NCBI RefSeq assembly: GCF_029909975.1
Contig: NZ_CP094516.1
Coordinates: 5,146,001-5,210,000, forward strand
Reading direction: 5' to 3'
DNA length: 64,000 nucleotides
Source: Bradyrhizobium sp. ISRA430
GTDB taxonomy: Bacteria; Pseudomonadota; Alphaproteobacteria; Rhizobiales; Xanthobacteraceae
Part shown: positions 35,874-45,191 of the stretch, in pieces
Position numbering within the stretch: position 1 is the first letter of the stretch
How the letters are laid out: the number at the start of each line of letters is the position of its first letter
Notes under the pieces: generated by a model
Databases searched by the model: none
What the model was told of the DNA's origin: nothing
Seen by the model: the letters and a program-made list of their open reading frames with translations, nothing else
Program-made: the position numbers and the translations under genes

Positions 35874-37478
35874 CTAGGCGCGTGGCGGCGCAACGATTAC
35901 CCCCTCATTGCCGCGCAGGTCGAGCACGCCCTCCAGCCTTTCACGGTCGCGGTCGAGGAACGTCGAGAGCAGGATTTCGCTGCCGAAGCGAATGGCGCTG
36001 GTGGTGACGGCGATCGGGTCGGGACCGAGATTGAGCGCGACAATCACCGCCCTGCCCTCGGTCTCGCGGCGATAGAGCAACAGGTCGCCTTGCGCCGCGA
36101 GCGGAACGTAGTCACCCGACACCAGCGGCGAACAGGCCTTGCGCAACGCGATCAGGCGCTTGTACAGGTTGAGGATCGAGCGCGCATCGGCCTCGAGATT
36201 GGCGACGTTCTCATGGATATGGTCCTCCGGCAGCGGCAGCCACGGCCGCGTGCCGGAGAAGCCGCCGGCCGGCGAGGAATCCCATTGCATCGGCGTGCGG
36301 CAGCCGTCGCGGCCGACGCCGATGCCGGGCACGTTCTTCTCGAAGGGGTCGCGCACGTCTTCGGGCGCAATCGCCATCTGGTGCATGCCGATCTCGTCGC
36401 CATAATAGAGCGTCGGCGTGCCGCGCAGGGTCAGCAGCAGCATGGCGGCGACACGGGCTTGCTCCGGACCGACACGGCTTGCGACCCGCGGACGATCGTG
36501 ATTGCCGAGCACCCAGTTCGGCCAGGCGCCTTTCGGTAGCGCGTTCTCGTAATCCTCGATGATGTTCTCGATCGAGCGCGCGCTCCAGAAGGTCGAGAGC
36601 AGCGCGAAGTTGAACGGCATCTGCGCGCCGGTGAGGTCGTTGCCGTAATAGGCCATGAGCCGGTGCAGCGGCAGATAGATTTCGCCGATCAGCACGCGCG
36701 AATCATAGGCGTCGGTGACGCGCCGCATCTCGGCGATGACGTCATGCACCTCGGGCTGGTCGGTCGAATATTGCGTGAGGACCTTTTCATTGGGCGGCCG
36801 GCCCTCGACAAAATGCGGGTTCGGCGGGTTGTCGCGGAATTCGGCGTCCTTGATCAGGTGCCAGATCACGTCGACGCGAAATCCGTCGACGCCCTTCTCC
36901 AGCCAGAACCGCATCACGTCGTAGATCGCGGCGCGAACTTGCGGATTGCGCCAGTTAAGGTCCGGCTGCTGGGCCAGGAAGGCGTGGTAGTAATATTGAC
37001 CTGTCGTCTCGTCATATTGCCACGCGCTGCCGCCGAACTCGGACAGCCAGTTGTTCGGTGCGCTGCCATCAGCCTTCGGGTCGCGCCAGATGTACCAGTC
37101 GCGCTTGGGGTTGTCGCGCGATGAGCGGCTCTCCACGAACCAGGGATGCTGGTCGGACGTGTGATTGGGCACGAGATCGAGGATCAGCTTCAGGCCGTTG
37201 TCGTGCGCGGCAGCGAGCAGCGCTTCGAAATCCGCCATCGCGCCGAACAGCGGCGCGATGCCGGTGTAATCGGAGATGTCGTAGCCGAAATCCGCCATCG
37301 GCGACGGAAAGATCGGCGACAGCCAGATCGCGTCGACCCCGAGCGATTTCACATAAGATAGCCGCTGGAAGATGCCGGCGAGATCGCCGACGCCGTCGCC
37401 ATCACTGTCCTGAAACGAGCGCGGGTAGATCTGATAGAAGATGCCCTCGCGCCACCAATTCTCGCCGCTTTGAGCCAT
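35874..37478 (-). CDS. GH13 alpha-glucosidase (oligo-1,6-glucosidase/trehalose-type)
   Basis: 534 residues, cytoplasmic (no signal peptide). GH13 conserved regions: I DLVPNHTSDQHPWF, II DGFRVDVIW (nucleophile Asp about 200), III IGEIYLP (acid/base Glu about 263), IV LGNHDRPR (Asp about 327). The start WWREGIFYQIYPRSFQDSDGDGVGDLAGI is typical of exo-acting alpha-1,4/1,6-glucosidases of the GH13 subfamilies used by rhizobia for sucrose, maltose or trehalose. No transporter genes are adjacent, so substrate remains open. Divergent from the hydrolase gene at 37646. Confidence 0.92.
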   Translation of the reverse strand: MAQSGENWWREGIFYQIYPRSFQDSDGDGVGDLAGIFQRLSYVKSLGVDAIWLSPIFPSPMADFGYDISDYTGIAPLFGAMADFEALLAAAHDNGLKLILDLVPNHTSDQHPWFVESRSSRDNPKRDWYIWRDPKADGSAPNNWLSEFGGSAWQYDETTGQYYYHAFLAQQPDLNWRNPQVRAAIYDVMRFWLEKGVDGFRVDVIWHLIKDAEFRDNPPNPHFVEGRPPNEKVLTQYSTDQPEVHDVIAEMRRVTDAYDSRVLIGEIYLPLHRLMAYYGNDLTGAQMPFNFALLSTFWSARSIENIIEDYENALPKGAWPNWVLGNHDRPRVASRVGPEQARVAAMLLLTLRGTPTLYYGDEIGMHQMAIAPEDVRDPFEKNVPGIGVGRDGCRTPMQWDSSPAGGFSGTRPWLPLPEDHIHENVANLEADARSILNLYKRLIALRKACSPLVSGDYVPLAAQGDLLLYRRETEGRAVIVALNLGPDPIAVTTSAIRFGSEILLSTFLDRDRERLEGVLDLRGNEGVIVAPPRA

Positions 37479-37645
37479 GCCGGAAACACCCCCTGAAATC
37501 CGTCCTGCGCCGGAGAACGCGGAAGCAATGCCCAGGCTCAGACCAGCAGGCCTTTGGGACGGCCGTGTGACGGCGGGTGCGGCTGTTCCCGCGCCGAGGC
37601 GAATCTTTTGCTTGGCGGCTCGGCAAAAATCGGCATTGTGCGGCC

Positions 37646-38314
37646 ATGACCGAGCAAAATGACACCAAAACCAAGGCGGGCGCGATCATCGTTCCCGTAA
37701 CGCTGTTCGAGCAGAACTGCACCATCATCTGGGACGAACCCGGCAAGAAGGCCGTGGTGATCGATCCCGGCGGCGACGTGCCCAAGATCCTCGAAGCGAT
37801 CAAGCAGACCGGCGTTACGGTCGAGAAGATCTGGCTGACGCACGGCCATATCGACCATGTCGGCGGTGCGGCCGAATTGCGCGATGCGCTGAAGGTGCCG
37901 ATCGAGGGCCCGCATGTCGCGGACAAGTTCCTGCTCGACAATGTGGTGGAAAGCGGCGCGCGCTTCGGCATGACCGGCGGGCGCAATTTCACTCCCGACC
38001 GCTGGCTCGACGAAGGCGATACCGTGTCGATCGGCGGCTTGCAGTTCGACATCCTGCACTGCCCCGGCCACTCACCCGGCAGCGTGGTGTTCTTCAACAA
38101 GGATCTGCGCTTCGCCCATGTCGGCGACGTGCTGTTCGCAGGTTCAGTCGGGCGCACCGACCTGCCCGGCGGCAATCATGCGACGCTGATCAACTCGATC
38201 AAGACCAAGCTGCTGCCGCTCGGCGATGACGTCGGCTTCATCTGCGGCCACGGCGCGGGCTCGAGCATCGGCCAGGAGCGGATCACCAACCCGTTCATCA
38301 CTGGCGAAATGTAG
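37646..38314 (+). CDS. Metallo-beta-lactamase-fold hydrolase (glyoxalase II-like)
   Basis: 222 residues from the ATG at 37646. Metal-binding motifs: THGHIDHVGG (HxHxDH, about 69-74), His in CPGHSPGSVVFF, Asp in FAHVGDVLFAGSVGRTDLPGG and the final His in FICGHGAGSSIGQER. This is the YcbL/glyoxalase-II-like branch, acting on thioester or similar substrates. The N-terminus VTLFEQNCTIIWDEPGKKAVVIDPGG is characteristic. Function is otherwise undefined. Confidence 0.9.
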   Translation: MTEQNDTKTKAGAIIVPVTLFEQNCTIIWDEPGKKAVVIDPGGDVPKILEAIKQTGVTVEKIWLTHGHIDHVGGAAELRDALKVPIEGPHVADKFLLDNVVESGARFGMTGGRNFTPDRWLDEGDTVSIGGLQFDILHCPGHSPGSVVFFNKDLRFAHVGDVLFAGSVGRTDLPGGNHATLINSIKTKLLPLGDDVGFICGHGAGSSIGQERITNPFITGEM

Positions 38315-38337
38315 CCTTACTGCGTCACAAGCACACG

Positions 38338-38471
38338 CCCCTCATCCTGAGGAGCCCGCGACGAGCGGGCGTCTCGAAGGATGGCCGCGGGTGAGAGCTG
38401 GGTCTTCATGGTTCGTCCGGCGATGCAAAGCATCGTCCGGAGATGCGCGTTCCGCGCTCCTCACCATGAGG
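38338..38471. repeat. 'CCCTCATCCTGAGGAGCCC' repeat
   Basis: Starts CCCTCATCCTGAGGAGCCCGC with a hairpin (CCCGCGACGAGCGGG) and ends GCGCTCCTCACCATGAGGG, an imperfect inverted copy of the start. It lies between the hydrolase gene and the convergent hxlR-type gene. Confidence 0.65.
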
Positions 38472-38500
38472 GTCTTGTGACACAGTAAGTTCAGGCCGCG

Positions 38501-38875
38501 CTACTCGGCGGCGTCCGCGAGCGCCGCCGGCTCGCCGAGGTGACGCTCGCCCCACTCGCGGATCGCGGCGACGACCGGCACGAAGCTCCTGCCTTTGCGG
38601 GTCAGGCGATATTCGACCTTGGGCGGCACCTCGCCGAAATCCTTGCGGTCGATCAGACCGCTCTCCGTCAGCGCCTTCAGTTCGCGGCTGAGCACGCGCG
38701 GCGTGATCTCTGCGCTACCGGCAGCACCACGCAAGAGGCCGCTTCGGATCTCGCCATAACGGCGCGGGCCATCCTTAAGATCCCAGACGATGCGGAGCTT
38801 GTATTTGCCGCTGATCATCTTCTGAAACGCCGCGACCGGACAGGTGCGCGCCGAAACCCCCTTTGCCTTTGCCAT
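38501..38875 (-). CDS. HxlR-family transcriptional regulator
   Basis: 124 residues from the ATG at 38875. Winged helix of the HxlR class: N-terminal CPVAAFQKMISGKYKLRIVWDLKDGPRRYGEIRSGL, then ITPRVLSRELKALTESGLIDRKDFGEVPPKVEYRLTRKGRSFVPVVAAI. The Cys just before Pro near the N-terminus is conserved in members that sense reactive species such as aldehydes or quinones. It is divergent from the small protein gene at 39017, with a direct repeat in the shared promoter region. Confidence 0.92.
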   Translation of the reverse strand: MAKAKGVSARTCPVAAFQKMISGKYKLRIVWDLKDGPRRYGEIRSGLLRGAAGSAEITPRVLSRELKALTESGLIDRKDFGEVPPKVEYRLTRKGRSFVPVVAAIREWGERHLGEPAALADAAE

Positions 38876-38934
38876 GTCGTCTCCTCCATGCGCCAGCCAG
38901 GCCTTGCACGAGGATAGGAGCGACGTCGAAAAAG

Positions 38935-38960
38935 TCCATACTATCAATTTTGTCCATACT
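38935..38960. promoter_or_regulatory. Direct-repeat operator in the HxlR divergent promoter
   Basis: TCCATACT occurs at 38935-38942 and again at 38953-38960, 18 bp apart, in an AT-rich block of the 141-bp divergent region. The 18-bp spacing is close to two helical turns, so a dimeric regulator could bind both on nearly the same face. Assignment to the HxlR protein is inference. Confidence 0.5.
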
Positions 38961-39016
38961 TGCAGGACCGCGCGCAAGGCGCAGATGATGGCGCACAGAC
39001 GAACAGGGAGCGTCAC

Positions 39017-39319
39017 ATGAAGCACTTCATGATCAAATACCAGTTCAAGAACGGCACGACCGAGGCCTGGCACCAGGAGATCGCCCGCTTCATTAAGGCG
39101 ATCAACGACGATCCGGAGCTGAAAGGGCGGATCGGCTATCGCTGCATGAAGAACCGCGACGACGGCAACTACTTCCATCTCGCCAGCGTCACCGACGACG
39201 CCGCCCAGAAGACGCTGCAATCGCGCGACTTCTTCAAGCACTACACGGAGATGACGCGGAAGGTTGCCGGCGGCGAAGTGACGGTCACGCCGATCGATGT
39301 GATCGACGCGACGGCGTAG
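39017..39319 (+). CDS. Small ABM-like (antibiotic biosynthesis monooxygenase fold) protein
   Basis: 100 residues from the ATG at 39017 with GGGAG upstream. Sequence MKHFMIKYQFKNGTTEAWHQEIARFIKAINDDPELKGRIGYRCMKNRDDGNYFHLASVTDD reads as one ferredoxin-like dimeric alpha/beta barrel. ABM-type proteins include heme- or quinone-acting monooxygenases, but no catalytic residue set is diagnostic here. Divergent from hxlR, so it is the probable regulated target, for example in quinone or aldehyde stress. Confidence 0.75.
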   Translation: MKHFMIKYQFKNGTTEAWHQEIARFIKAINDDPELKGRIGYRCMKNRDDGNYFHLASVTDDAAQKTLQSRDFFKHYTEMTRKVAGGEVTVTPIDVIDATA

Positions 39320-39361
39320 CTTCGGCGGACTTGATGCGACGGCGCCGCCGCAGGCTCAACT

Positions 39362-39387
39362 GTCGTCCCGGCGAAGGCCGGGACGAC
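39362..39387. repeat. Short solo arm of the CCCGG repeat family
   Basis: GTCGTCCCGGCGAAGGCCGGGACGAC forms one hairpin, 11-bp stem, without the inner arms seen in full copies. Confidence 0.75.
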
Positions 39388-39419
39388 GGCGGAGTGTGGG
39401 TCGCTTACGGAGCAACCAA

Positions 39420-40619
39420 CTACTTCATCAATCCCGCGGCGGTCAGCGCCCGCGTGATGAAGGCGCCGAGATCGAAGCCGCGGCTTTGCTTGCGTTTCGG
39501 CTTGCGCTTCGGCTCGGCCGGCTGTTCGGCCATCGCCGAGCGGATCGATCGCGCGAGGTGGGGCGCGGGCGACAAGGCCGCCGGCGGCTTGGCGGCGACG
39601 GCCGGCTTTGCCGTCGGCTTCGCCGTCCCGGTGCTGCGGATCCAGTCGGTCAGGCCGAAGAATTTCGCGATGTGATAGGACGAGGAGATGCCGGCCTCGA
39701 TCAGGAACGCGCCTTCCATGCCATAACGATGATCGTTGTCGGCGATACCGAGCGGGGTGCCATGCGCCATGTCGGTGATGGTGTAGGACTCGACGAGGGT
39801 CTCGCCGTTCCTGTTCCACCAGGCCTGGCGCGGATAGCCGTCGACATCGGTCTCCGCCATCGGCTCCGCCGGCAGATCATGCAGGTCGAGCCACTGCTTG
39901 ACGATCTCATTGGCATTGCCGGGATTGACGGTGCGGTCGGCGCTGCCGTGCCACACCGAGATTTTCGGCCAGGGTCCGCGATGGTCCGAAGCGTCACGCA
40001 CGAGATCGCCGAGCGCGCTGGCAGAGCGCTCCGGTGAATGGAACATGCCGTCCAGTGCTTCGCGCAGGTTGGAAGCGATACCGTAGGGAAGTCCGGCGAT
40101 CACGGCGCCGGCCGCGAAGATTTCGGGGTAGGTCGCCAGCATCACCGACGTCATGCCGCCGCCGGCGGACAGGCCGGTGATGAAGACGCGCCGCAGGTCG
40201 ATGTCATGCGCCTCGACCATGTGCGCGATCATCTCGCGGATCGAACGCGCCTCGCCGCTGTCGCGCGCGGTGTCTTCCGGATTGAACCAGTTGAAGCAGG
40301 TGTTGCCGTTGTTGACGCGCTGCTGCTCGGGCATCAGAAGCGCAAAGCCGTAGTGACTTGCGAGCGTCGACCATCCAGCGCCGAGATCGTAGGACGCAGC
40401 AGTCTGGCCGCAGCCATGCAGCACGACGACGAGCGCGTGCGGCTGCTGCAACTGCGCCGGCACGAACGCAAACATGCGCAAATTGCCGGGATTGGCGCCG
40501 AAGTCCGTGACTTCCTGCAGCGGGCTGGATGAATCAGCGCTGTTGCCGAACTCGGCGAGGCGCAAACCGTCCAGCTTTGGCAGACGTCTTAACAGATCAA
40601 CATTTCTGGCTAACGACAC
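39420..40619 (-). CDS. PHB depolymerase-family extracellular-type esterase
   Basis: 399 residues if GTG at 40619 is used (AGGAAGTTGCC ribosome site); a TTG at 40646 would add nine residues. Alpha/beta hydrolase of the LpqC/feruloyl-esterase-like group: oxyanion HGCGQTAASYD, nucleophile GLSAGGGMTSVML (Ser about 152), Asp in HGSADRTVNP, His in DMAHGTPLG. A Pro/Ala/Lys-rich tail (about 330-385) ends in a short amphipathic helix. No signal peptide is recognisable despite the extracellular family. Possible substrates are PHB oligomers or aromatic esters. Confidence 0.85.
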   Translation of the reverse strand: MSLARNVDLLRRLPKLDGLRLAEFGNSADSSSPLQEVTDFGANPGNLRMFAFVPAQLQQPHALVVVLHGCGQTAASYDLGAGWSTLASHYGFALLMPEQQRVNNGNTCFNWFNPEDTARDSGEARSIREMIAHMVEAHDIDLRRVFITGLSAGGGMTSVMLATYPEIFAAGAVIAGLPYGIASNLREALDGMFHSPERSASALGDLVRDASDHRGPWPKISVWHGSADRTVNPGNANEIVKQWLDLHDLPAEPMAETDVDGYPRQAWWNRNGETLVESYTITDMAHGTPLGIADNDHRYGMEGAFLIEAGISSSYHIAKFFGLTDWIRSTGTAKPTAKPAVAAKPPAALSPAPHLARSIRSAMAEQPAEPKRKPKRKQSRGFDLGAFITRALTAAGLMK

Positions 40620-40760
40620 GGCAACTTCCTGGTGGGCGACTTTCAACGTTCACCCAAACCAAATAGTTGCTGCAGCGCAAAATAAAAAGACCGTGTGCTG
40701 TCGATACGCACGAAATCACCGGAAAACCCGCAAGAATCCGCAAGTATTAACGGCACTGCC

Positions 40761-42173
40761 TCAACTTCGTGCAGATGCGCGGCGCATCCACGCCAGAAAT
40801 GCGGCGCAGATCATTATTAACGTCACGAACAAGGCGAGCGAGACGACGAATCCTGCGCGCGCTGATTGCAGCGCTTCAACGGCGAAGAAGACTGCGCCGA
40901 TTGCGGCCACACCGGCCGCATTTCCGATCTGCGCTGTCGTGCCGTACATGCCCGAAGCAGAGCCTGCGGCAGTGGGCTTCACCGTTGAAAGCACCGCGCC
41001 GGAGAGCGGCGCCATCACCAGCCCCTGGCCATAGCCGAAGATGATCATGGCGAGCGCGAGCCAGACCGGCGACGGCGCATCGACATAGCATGTCACGAGC
41101 GCAAGCGCGGCAAGGCCCGCAATCTGAAGTGCGCAACCCTCGATCAATACCTTGGTGCCGCGATGCCGCGACCGCGCGCCGCTGTGGCGCGACGCCACCA
41201 CGAACGCGAGCGCAAGCGGAATGAAGGCCATGCCGGCCCACAACGGCGGGATCTTCAATCCCCTCTGCATGAACAGCGTCATGACCAGATAGAAGGAGAG
41301 ATTGGCGACGAAGAAGAAGAAGGCTGCGCCAAGGCCACGCAGGAAGCCCGCATCCGACAGCAGCGTGAGATCAATCAGTGGCATGCCGCCGGTCCGCGCA
41401 ACCGCATGTTCGAGCTTCAGGAACGCCATGAGAATCACACCGCCAATTGCCATCACCGCCCACAGCCACGGTGCCCAGCCGACATCATGGCCGAACAATA
41501 ACGGCCCGATCAGGCACAAGAGGCCAACGAACAGGACTATGCTGCCCTTGACGTCGAGCCGGGTTGCGGCCCGGCGCGGCACCGAGGGCATGATGCGCCA
41601 TGCGGCGCCGGCGATAACGAGGCCGCACGGCACGTTGACGAAGAACACCGAGCGCCAGCCGGTGCCCGCAAGATCGAGCGTGACCAGAAGCCCGCCGAGC
41701 AGGAAGCCCGCGGCGCCGGCGAGCCCGAGCACGATGCCATAGATGCCGAAGGCGCGGCTGCGCGATTCATCCGTGAACAAGAGGTGCAGCGTCGCCAGCA
41801 CTTGCGGCACCATCAGCGCCGCGGTGGCGCCCTGCGCCAGCCGCGCGATGATCAGCTCCGTGCCGGATTGCGCGAGGCCGCACCACAGCGACGTCGCGGT
41901 GAAGCCGAGCACGCCGGTCAGAAACACGTTTTTGGTGCCGTGGATGTCGCCGAGCCGGCCGCCGGTGACGACCAGGATCGCATAGGCAATCAGATAGATC
42001 GCGATCACGGATTCGATCTGCGCGGGCGTGGCATGCAGATCGACCGCGATGGTCGGGATGGCGACGTTGACCACGAAGGCATCGACACCGAACATGAACT
42101 GCGCCGCCACGACGATCGCCAGCACCCACCAGCGGCGGGACGAATCGACGTGTTGTGTGACGATCTGATGCAT
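40761..42173 (-). CDS. MFS transporter, DHA2-like
   Basis: 470 residues from the ATG at 42173; another in-frame ATG lies at 42221. About 14 hydrophobic segments with motifs VDAFVVNVAIPTIAVDL, GGRLGDIHGTKNVFL (loop motif A), ARLAQGATAALMVPQ (motif B-like) and GLAGAAGFLLGGLL (motif C-like). Such pumps export drugs or metabolites. It has no adaptor partner, so it probably moves substrate only across the inner membrane. Poorly conserved short linker regions; substrate unknown. Confidence 0.88.
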   Translation of the reverse strand: MHQIVTQHVDSSRRWWVLAIVVAAQFMFGVDAFVVNVAIPTIAVDLHATPAQIESVIAIYLIAYAILVVTGGRLGDIHGTKNVFLTGVLGFTATSLWCGLAQSGTELIIARLAQGATAALMVPQVLATLHLLFTDESRSRAFGIYGIVLGLAGAAGFLLGGLLVTLDLAGTGWRSVFFVNVPCGLVIAGAAWRIMPSVPRRAATRLDVKGSIVLFVGLLCLIGPLLFGHDVGWAPWLWAVMAIGGVILMAFLKLEHAVARTGGMPLIDLTLLSDAGFLRGLGAAFFFFVANLSFYLVMTLFMQRGLKIPPLWAGMAFIPLALAFVVASRHSGARSRHRGTKVLIEGCALQIAGLAALALVTCYVDAPSPVWLALAMIIFGYGQGLVMAPLSGAVLSTVKPTAAGSASGMYGTTAQIGNAAGVAAIGAVFFAVEALQSARAGFVVSLALFVTLIMICAAFLAWMRRASARS

Positions 42174-42281
42174 CGGCGCAGGGCCCCCAGAATTTGGTTG
42201 CCTGATGATTTCAGATCGCATGCAGTGCCGCGATTACCTCAGAGGTAGGATTTCGGCGATTCGCCATCGAGGCATGCTCTT

Positions 42282-42307
42282 CCCTCTCCCCGCGCGCGGG
42301 GAGAGGG
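42282..42307. repeat. Perfect 26-bp palindrome, 'CCCTCTCCCCGCG' hairpin family
   Basis: CCCTCTCCCCGCG followed immediately by its exact reverse complement. Same family as 56002-56027 and 12708-12732. Located in the divergent region between the MFS and LLM genes. Confidence 0.75.
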
Positions 42308-42426
42308 AGAAGAAATTGCGCATGCCCGCATTCCGCTGCGCGGGAGATGCCGCGATTGCCTTCGCATCCGCCAGCACGTAGCCTCGCGCGGGCCAACAAA
42401 CAGAAAATCAAACCGGAGAGAACGCC

Positions 42427-43662
42427 ATGGCACGCCTGAAATTCGGAGCCTTTCTTGCCCCGCATCACCCGATCGGGGAGCATCCGATGCTTCAGTTCCG
42501 GCGCGATCTCGACCTGGTCGAGCAGTTGGATAGCCTCGGCTATGACGAGTTCTGGTGCGGCGAGCATCATTCCTCCGGTTGGGAGATGATCGCATCGCCC
42601 GAGATGTTCCTGGCCGCGGCCGGCGAGCGCACCAAGCGCATCAGGCTCGGCACCGGCGTGGTGTCGCTGCCCTATCATCATCCCTTCAACGTCGCCCAGC
42701 GCATGGTCCAGCTCGACCACATGACCGGCGGCCGCGCCATTTTCGGCTCCGGCCCCGGCGCGCTTGCCTCGGACGCCCACACGCTCGGCATCGACCCGAT
42801 GACTCAGCGCGACCGCCAGGACGAGGCGATCGCCGTGATCCGCCGCCTCTTCAACGGCGAGCGCGTCACCGCCAGGAGCGACTGGTTCATCATGAACGAC
42901 GCCGCGCTCCAGATCCTGCCGCTGCAGGAGGAGATGCCGTTCGTCGTGGCCTCGCAGATCTCGCCCTCGGGCATGACGCTCGCCGGCAAATACGGCATCG
43001 GCATCATCTCGCTGGGCTCGATGACGACGCAGGGCCTGATGTCGCTGCAGCAACAATGGCAGTTTGCCGAGGACGCGGCGAAGAAGCACGGCACCACGGT
43101 CAGCCGCGCCGACTGGCGCGTGCTCCTGACCTGGCACATCGCCGAGACCCGCGAGCAGGCGCGCCGCGAGGCCGGCGCGGGCCTGATGCGCTGGCACAAC
43201 GAGTATAATGTCGGCACTCTGCAACGACCGGGACTGACCGCGTTCTCCTCTCCCGACGAAGCCGTGGACAAGACCGCCTTCGTCGAGGGCGCCGCCTCCA
43301 CCATTGGCACGCCCGACGATCTCGTCAAAACCATCAAGAACGTGATGCAGGTGTCCGGCGGCGTCGGCGCCATCATCGGCTTCGTGCACGATTGGGCCAA
43401 TCCGGAAGCCACGCGCCGGAGCTGGGACATGGTCGCGCGCTACGTGGTGCCGGAGATCAACGGCTATATCGACGGCCTGCGCAAGTCGCAAAAATTCGTG
43501 ATCGAGAACCGCGCGATCTTCGAGCGCGCCGGCCAGGCCGTGATGGCCAAGATCCTGGAAAACGAGAAGGCCGCCGAGGCGCTGAAGGTGACCGGGCCGG
43601 GCCGCGTCGCAATTCCGGCCGTGAACGCACCGGATTTGCAGAAGGAAGCGGCGAAGCGGTAG
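42427..43662 (+). CDS. LLM-class flavin-dependent monooxygenase (limonene-monooxygenase-like)
   Basis: 411 residues; ATG preceded by CCGGAGAGAACGCC. The bacterial-luciferase-like fold is shown by MARLKFGAFLAPHHPIGEHP, EQLDSLGYDEFWCGEHHSSGWEMIASPEMFLAAAGERTKRIRLGTGV and QLDHMTGGRAIFGSGPGALASDAHTLGIDP, which hold the FMNH2 site. These enzymes insert oxygen using reduced flavin from a separate reductase. None is adjacent. The P450 gene lies 142 bp downstream on the same strand and could act in the same pathway. Confidence 0.93.
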   Translation: MARLKFGAFLAPHHPIGEHPMLQFRRDLDLVEQLDSLGYDEFWCGEHHSSGWEMIASPEMFLAAAGERTKRIRLGTGVVSLPYHHPFNVAQRMVQLDHMTGGRAIFGSGPGALASDAHTLGIDPMTQRDRQDEAIAVIRRLFNGERVTARSDWFIMNDAALQILPLQEEMPFVVASQISPSGMTLAGKYGIGIISLGSMTTQGLMSLQQQWQFAEDAAKKHGTTVSRADWRVLLTWHIAETREQARREAGAGLMRWHNEYNVGTLQRPGLTAFSSPDEAVDKTAFVEGAASTIGTPDDLVKTIKNVMQVSGGVGAIIGFVHDWANPEATRRSWDMVARYVVPEINGYIDGLRKSQKFVIENRAIFERAGQAVMAKILENEKAAEALKVTGPGRVAIPAVNAPDLQKEAAKR

Positions 43663-43804
43663 GGCCGATCCGCGGCCACGTGCGTGGCCGCTATCACACA
43701 TGACATGCCTCGGCTTGTGCTATGCTGCTCCCATCGGCGCGGCGCGGACGCAGCAACGCCGCGGCCGCGCTGTTCCGCCCAGCCGGCCAACCGGAGCACT
43801 CGTC

Positions 43805-45181
43805 ATGTCGATGCAGAATGTCGCCTCGCCTGCGCTCGGCTACACCGCGCCCAAGCGCAACGAGCTGACGCATATCCCCGGCGATGAGGGCTGGCCGGTC
43901 ATCGGCAAGACCTTCCAGGTGCTGGCCGATCCCAAGGGCCATATCGAACGGAACGGCGCCAAATACGGCCTGGTCTACCGCACCCATATCTTCGGCGAGA
44001 CCAATATCGTGCTGCTCGGGCCCGAGGCTAACGAGCTCGTGCTGTTCGACCAGCAAAAGCTGTTCTCCTCGACCCATGGCTGGAACAAGGTGCTCGGCCT
44101 GTTGTTTCCACGCGGGCTGATGCTGCTCGATTTCGACGAGCACCGCCTGCACCGCAAGACGCTCTCGGTCGCCTTCAAATCCGGGCCGATGAAGTCCTAT
44201 CTCGCCGATCTCGACAGGGGCATCGCTGCGCGCGTGGCGCAATGGAAGGCGAAGCCGGGCGTGATGCAGCTCTATCCGGCGATGAAGCAGCTCACGCTCG
44301 ATCTCGCCGCGACATCCTTCCTCGGCGCCGATATCGGGCCGGAGGTCGACGAGATCAACCGTGCCTTCGTCGACATGGTGGCCGCGGCCGTCGCGCCAAT
44401 CCGCCGGCCGCTGCCGGGCACGCAGATGGCGCGCGGCGTGAAGGGACGCAAGCGCATCGTCGCCTATTTCCGCGAGCAGATCCCGCTTCGCCGCGCCGGA
44501 CGAGGCGGCGAGGACTTGTTCACCCAGCTCTGCCACGCCACCCATGAGGACGGCGCGCTCTTGTCCGAGCAGGACATCATCGACCACATGAGCTTCCTGA
44601 TGATGGCCGCGCACGACACGCTGACGTCATCGCTCACATCCTTCATCGGCGAGCTCGCCGCGCATCCGGATTGGCAGAGCAGGTTGCGCGCCGAGGTCTT
44701 GGCGCTCGGCTTGCCTGCGGACGCGCCGACCAGCTTCGATGATCTCGAGAAAATGCCGCTGTCGGAGATGGCCTTCAAGGAAGCACTGCGGATCAAGCCG
44801 CCGGTGCCCTCGATGCCGCGCCGCGCCATGCGCGATTTCACCTTCAGGGGGTACAAGATCCCCGCCGGCACGGCGATCGGCGTCAATCCGCTCTTTACGC
44901 ACCACATGAAGGACATCTGGCCGGAGCCGGAGCGCTTCGATCCCCTGCGCTTCACCGACGAGGCGCAGCGCAACCGCCACCGCTTCGCCTGGGTACCGTT
45001 CGGCGGCGGCGCGCATATGTGCCTCGGCCTGCACTTCGCCTACATGCAGGCGAAATGCTTCGCGCGGCATTTCCTGCAGAACATCGAGGTGTCGCTGCAG
45101 CCCGGCTACAAGCCGAACTGGCAGATGTGGCCGATCCCGAAGCCGAGGGACGGGTTGCGGGTGGTGATGAAGGCGGTATAG
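43805..45181 (+). CDS. Cytochrome P450
   Basis: 458 residues from the ATG at 43805 (GGAG upstream). P450 signatures: I-helix MMAAHDTLTSS with the acid-alcohol pair (Asp-Thr), K-helix EALRIKPP (ExxR), and heme-binding FGGGAHMCLGLHFAYMQ with the ligand Cys about 415. No membrane anchor, as usual in bacteria; needs ferredoxin and ferredoxin reductase supplied in trans. The shorter I-helix motif and the CYP51/CYP120-like heme loop (GGAHMCLG) suggest a terpenoid or fatty-acid type substrate, which is inference. Same strand as the LLM monooxygenase. Confidence 0.94.
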   Translation: MSMQNVASPALGYTAPKRNELTHIPGDEGWPVIGKTFQVLADPKGHIERNGAKYGLVYRTHIFGETNIVLLGPEANELVLFDQQKLFSSTHGWNKVLGLLFPRGLMLLDFDEHRLHRKTLSVAFKSGPMKSYLADLDRGIAARVAQWKAKPGVMQLYPAMKQLTLDLAATSFLGADIGPEVDEINRAFVDMVAAAVAPIRRPLPGTQMARGVKGRKRIVAYFREQIPLRRAGRGGEDLFTQLCHATHEDGALLSEQDIIDHMSFLMMAAHDTLTSSLTSFIGELAAHPDWQSRLRAEVLALGLPADAPTSFDDLEKMPLSEMAFKEALRIKPPVPSMPRRAMRDFTFRGYKIPAGTAIGVNPLFTHHMKDIWPEPERFDPLRFTDEAQRNRHRFAWVPFGGGAHMCLGLHFAYMQAKCFARHFLQNIEVSLQPGYKPNWQMWPIPKPRDGLRVVMKAV

Positions 45182-45191
45182 CGCTCAGATC

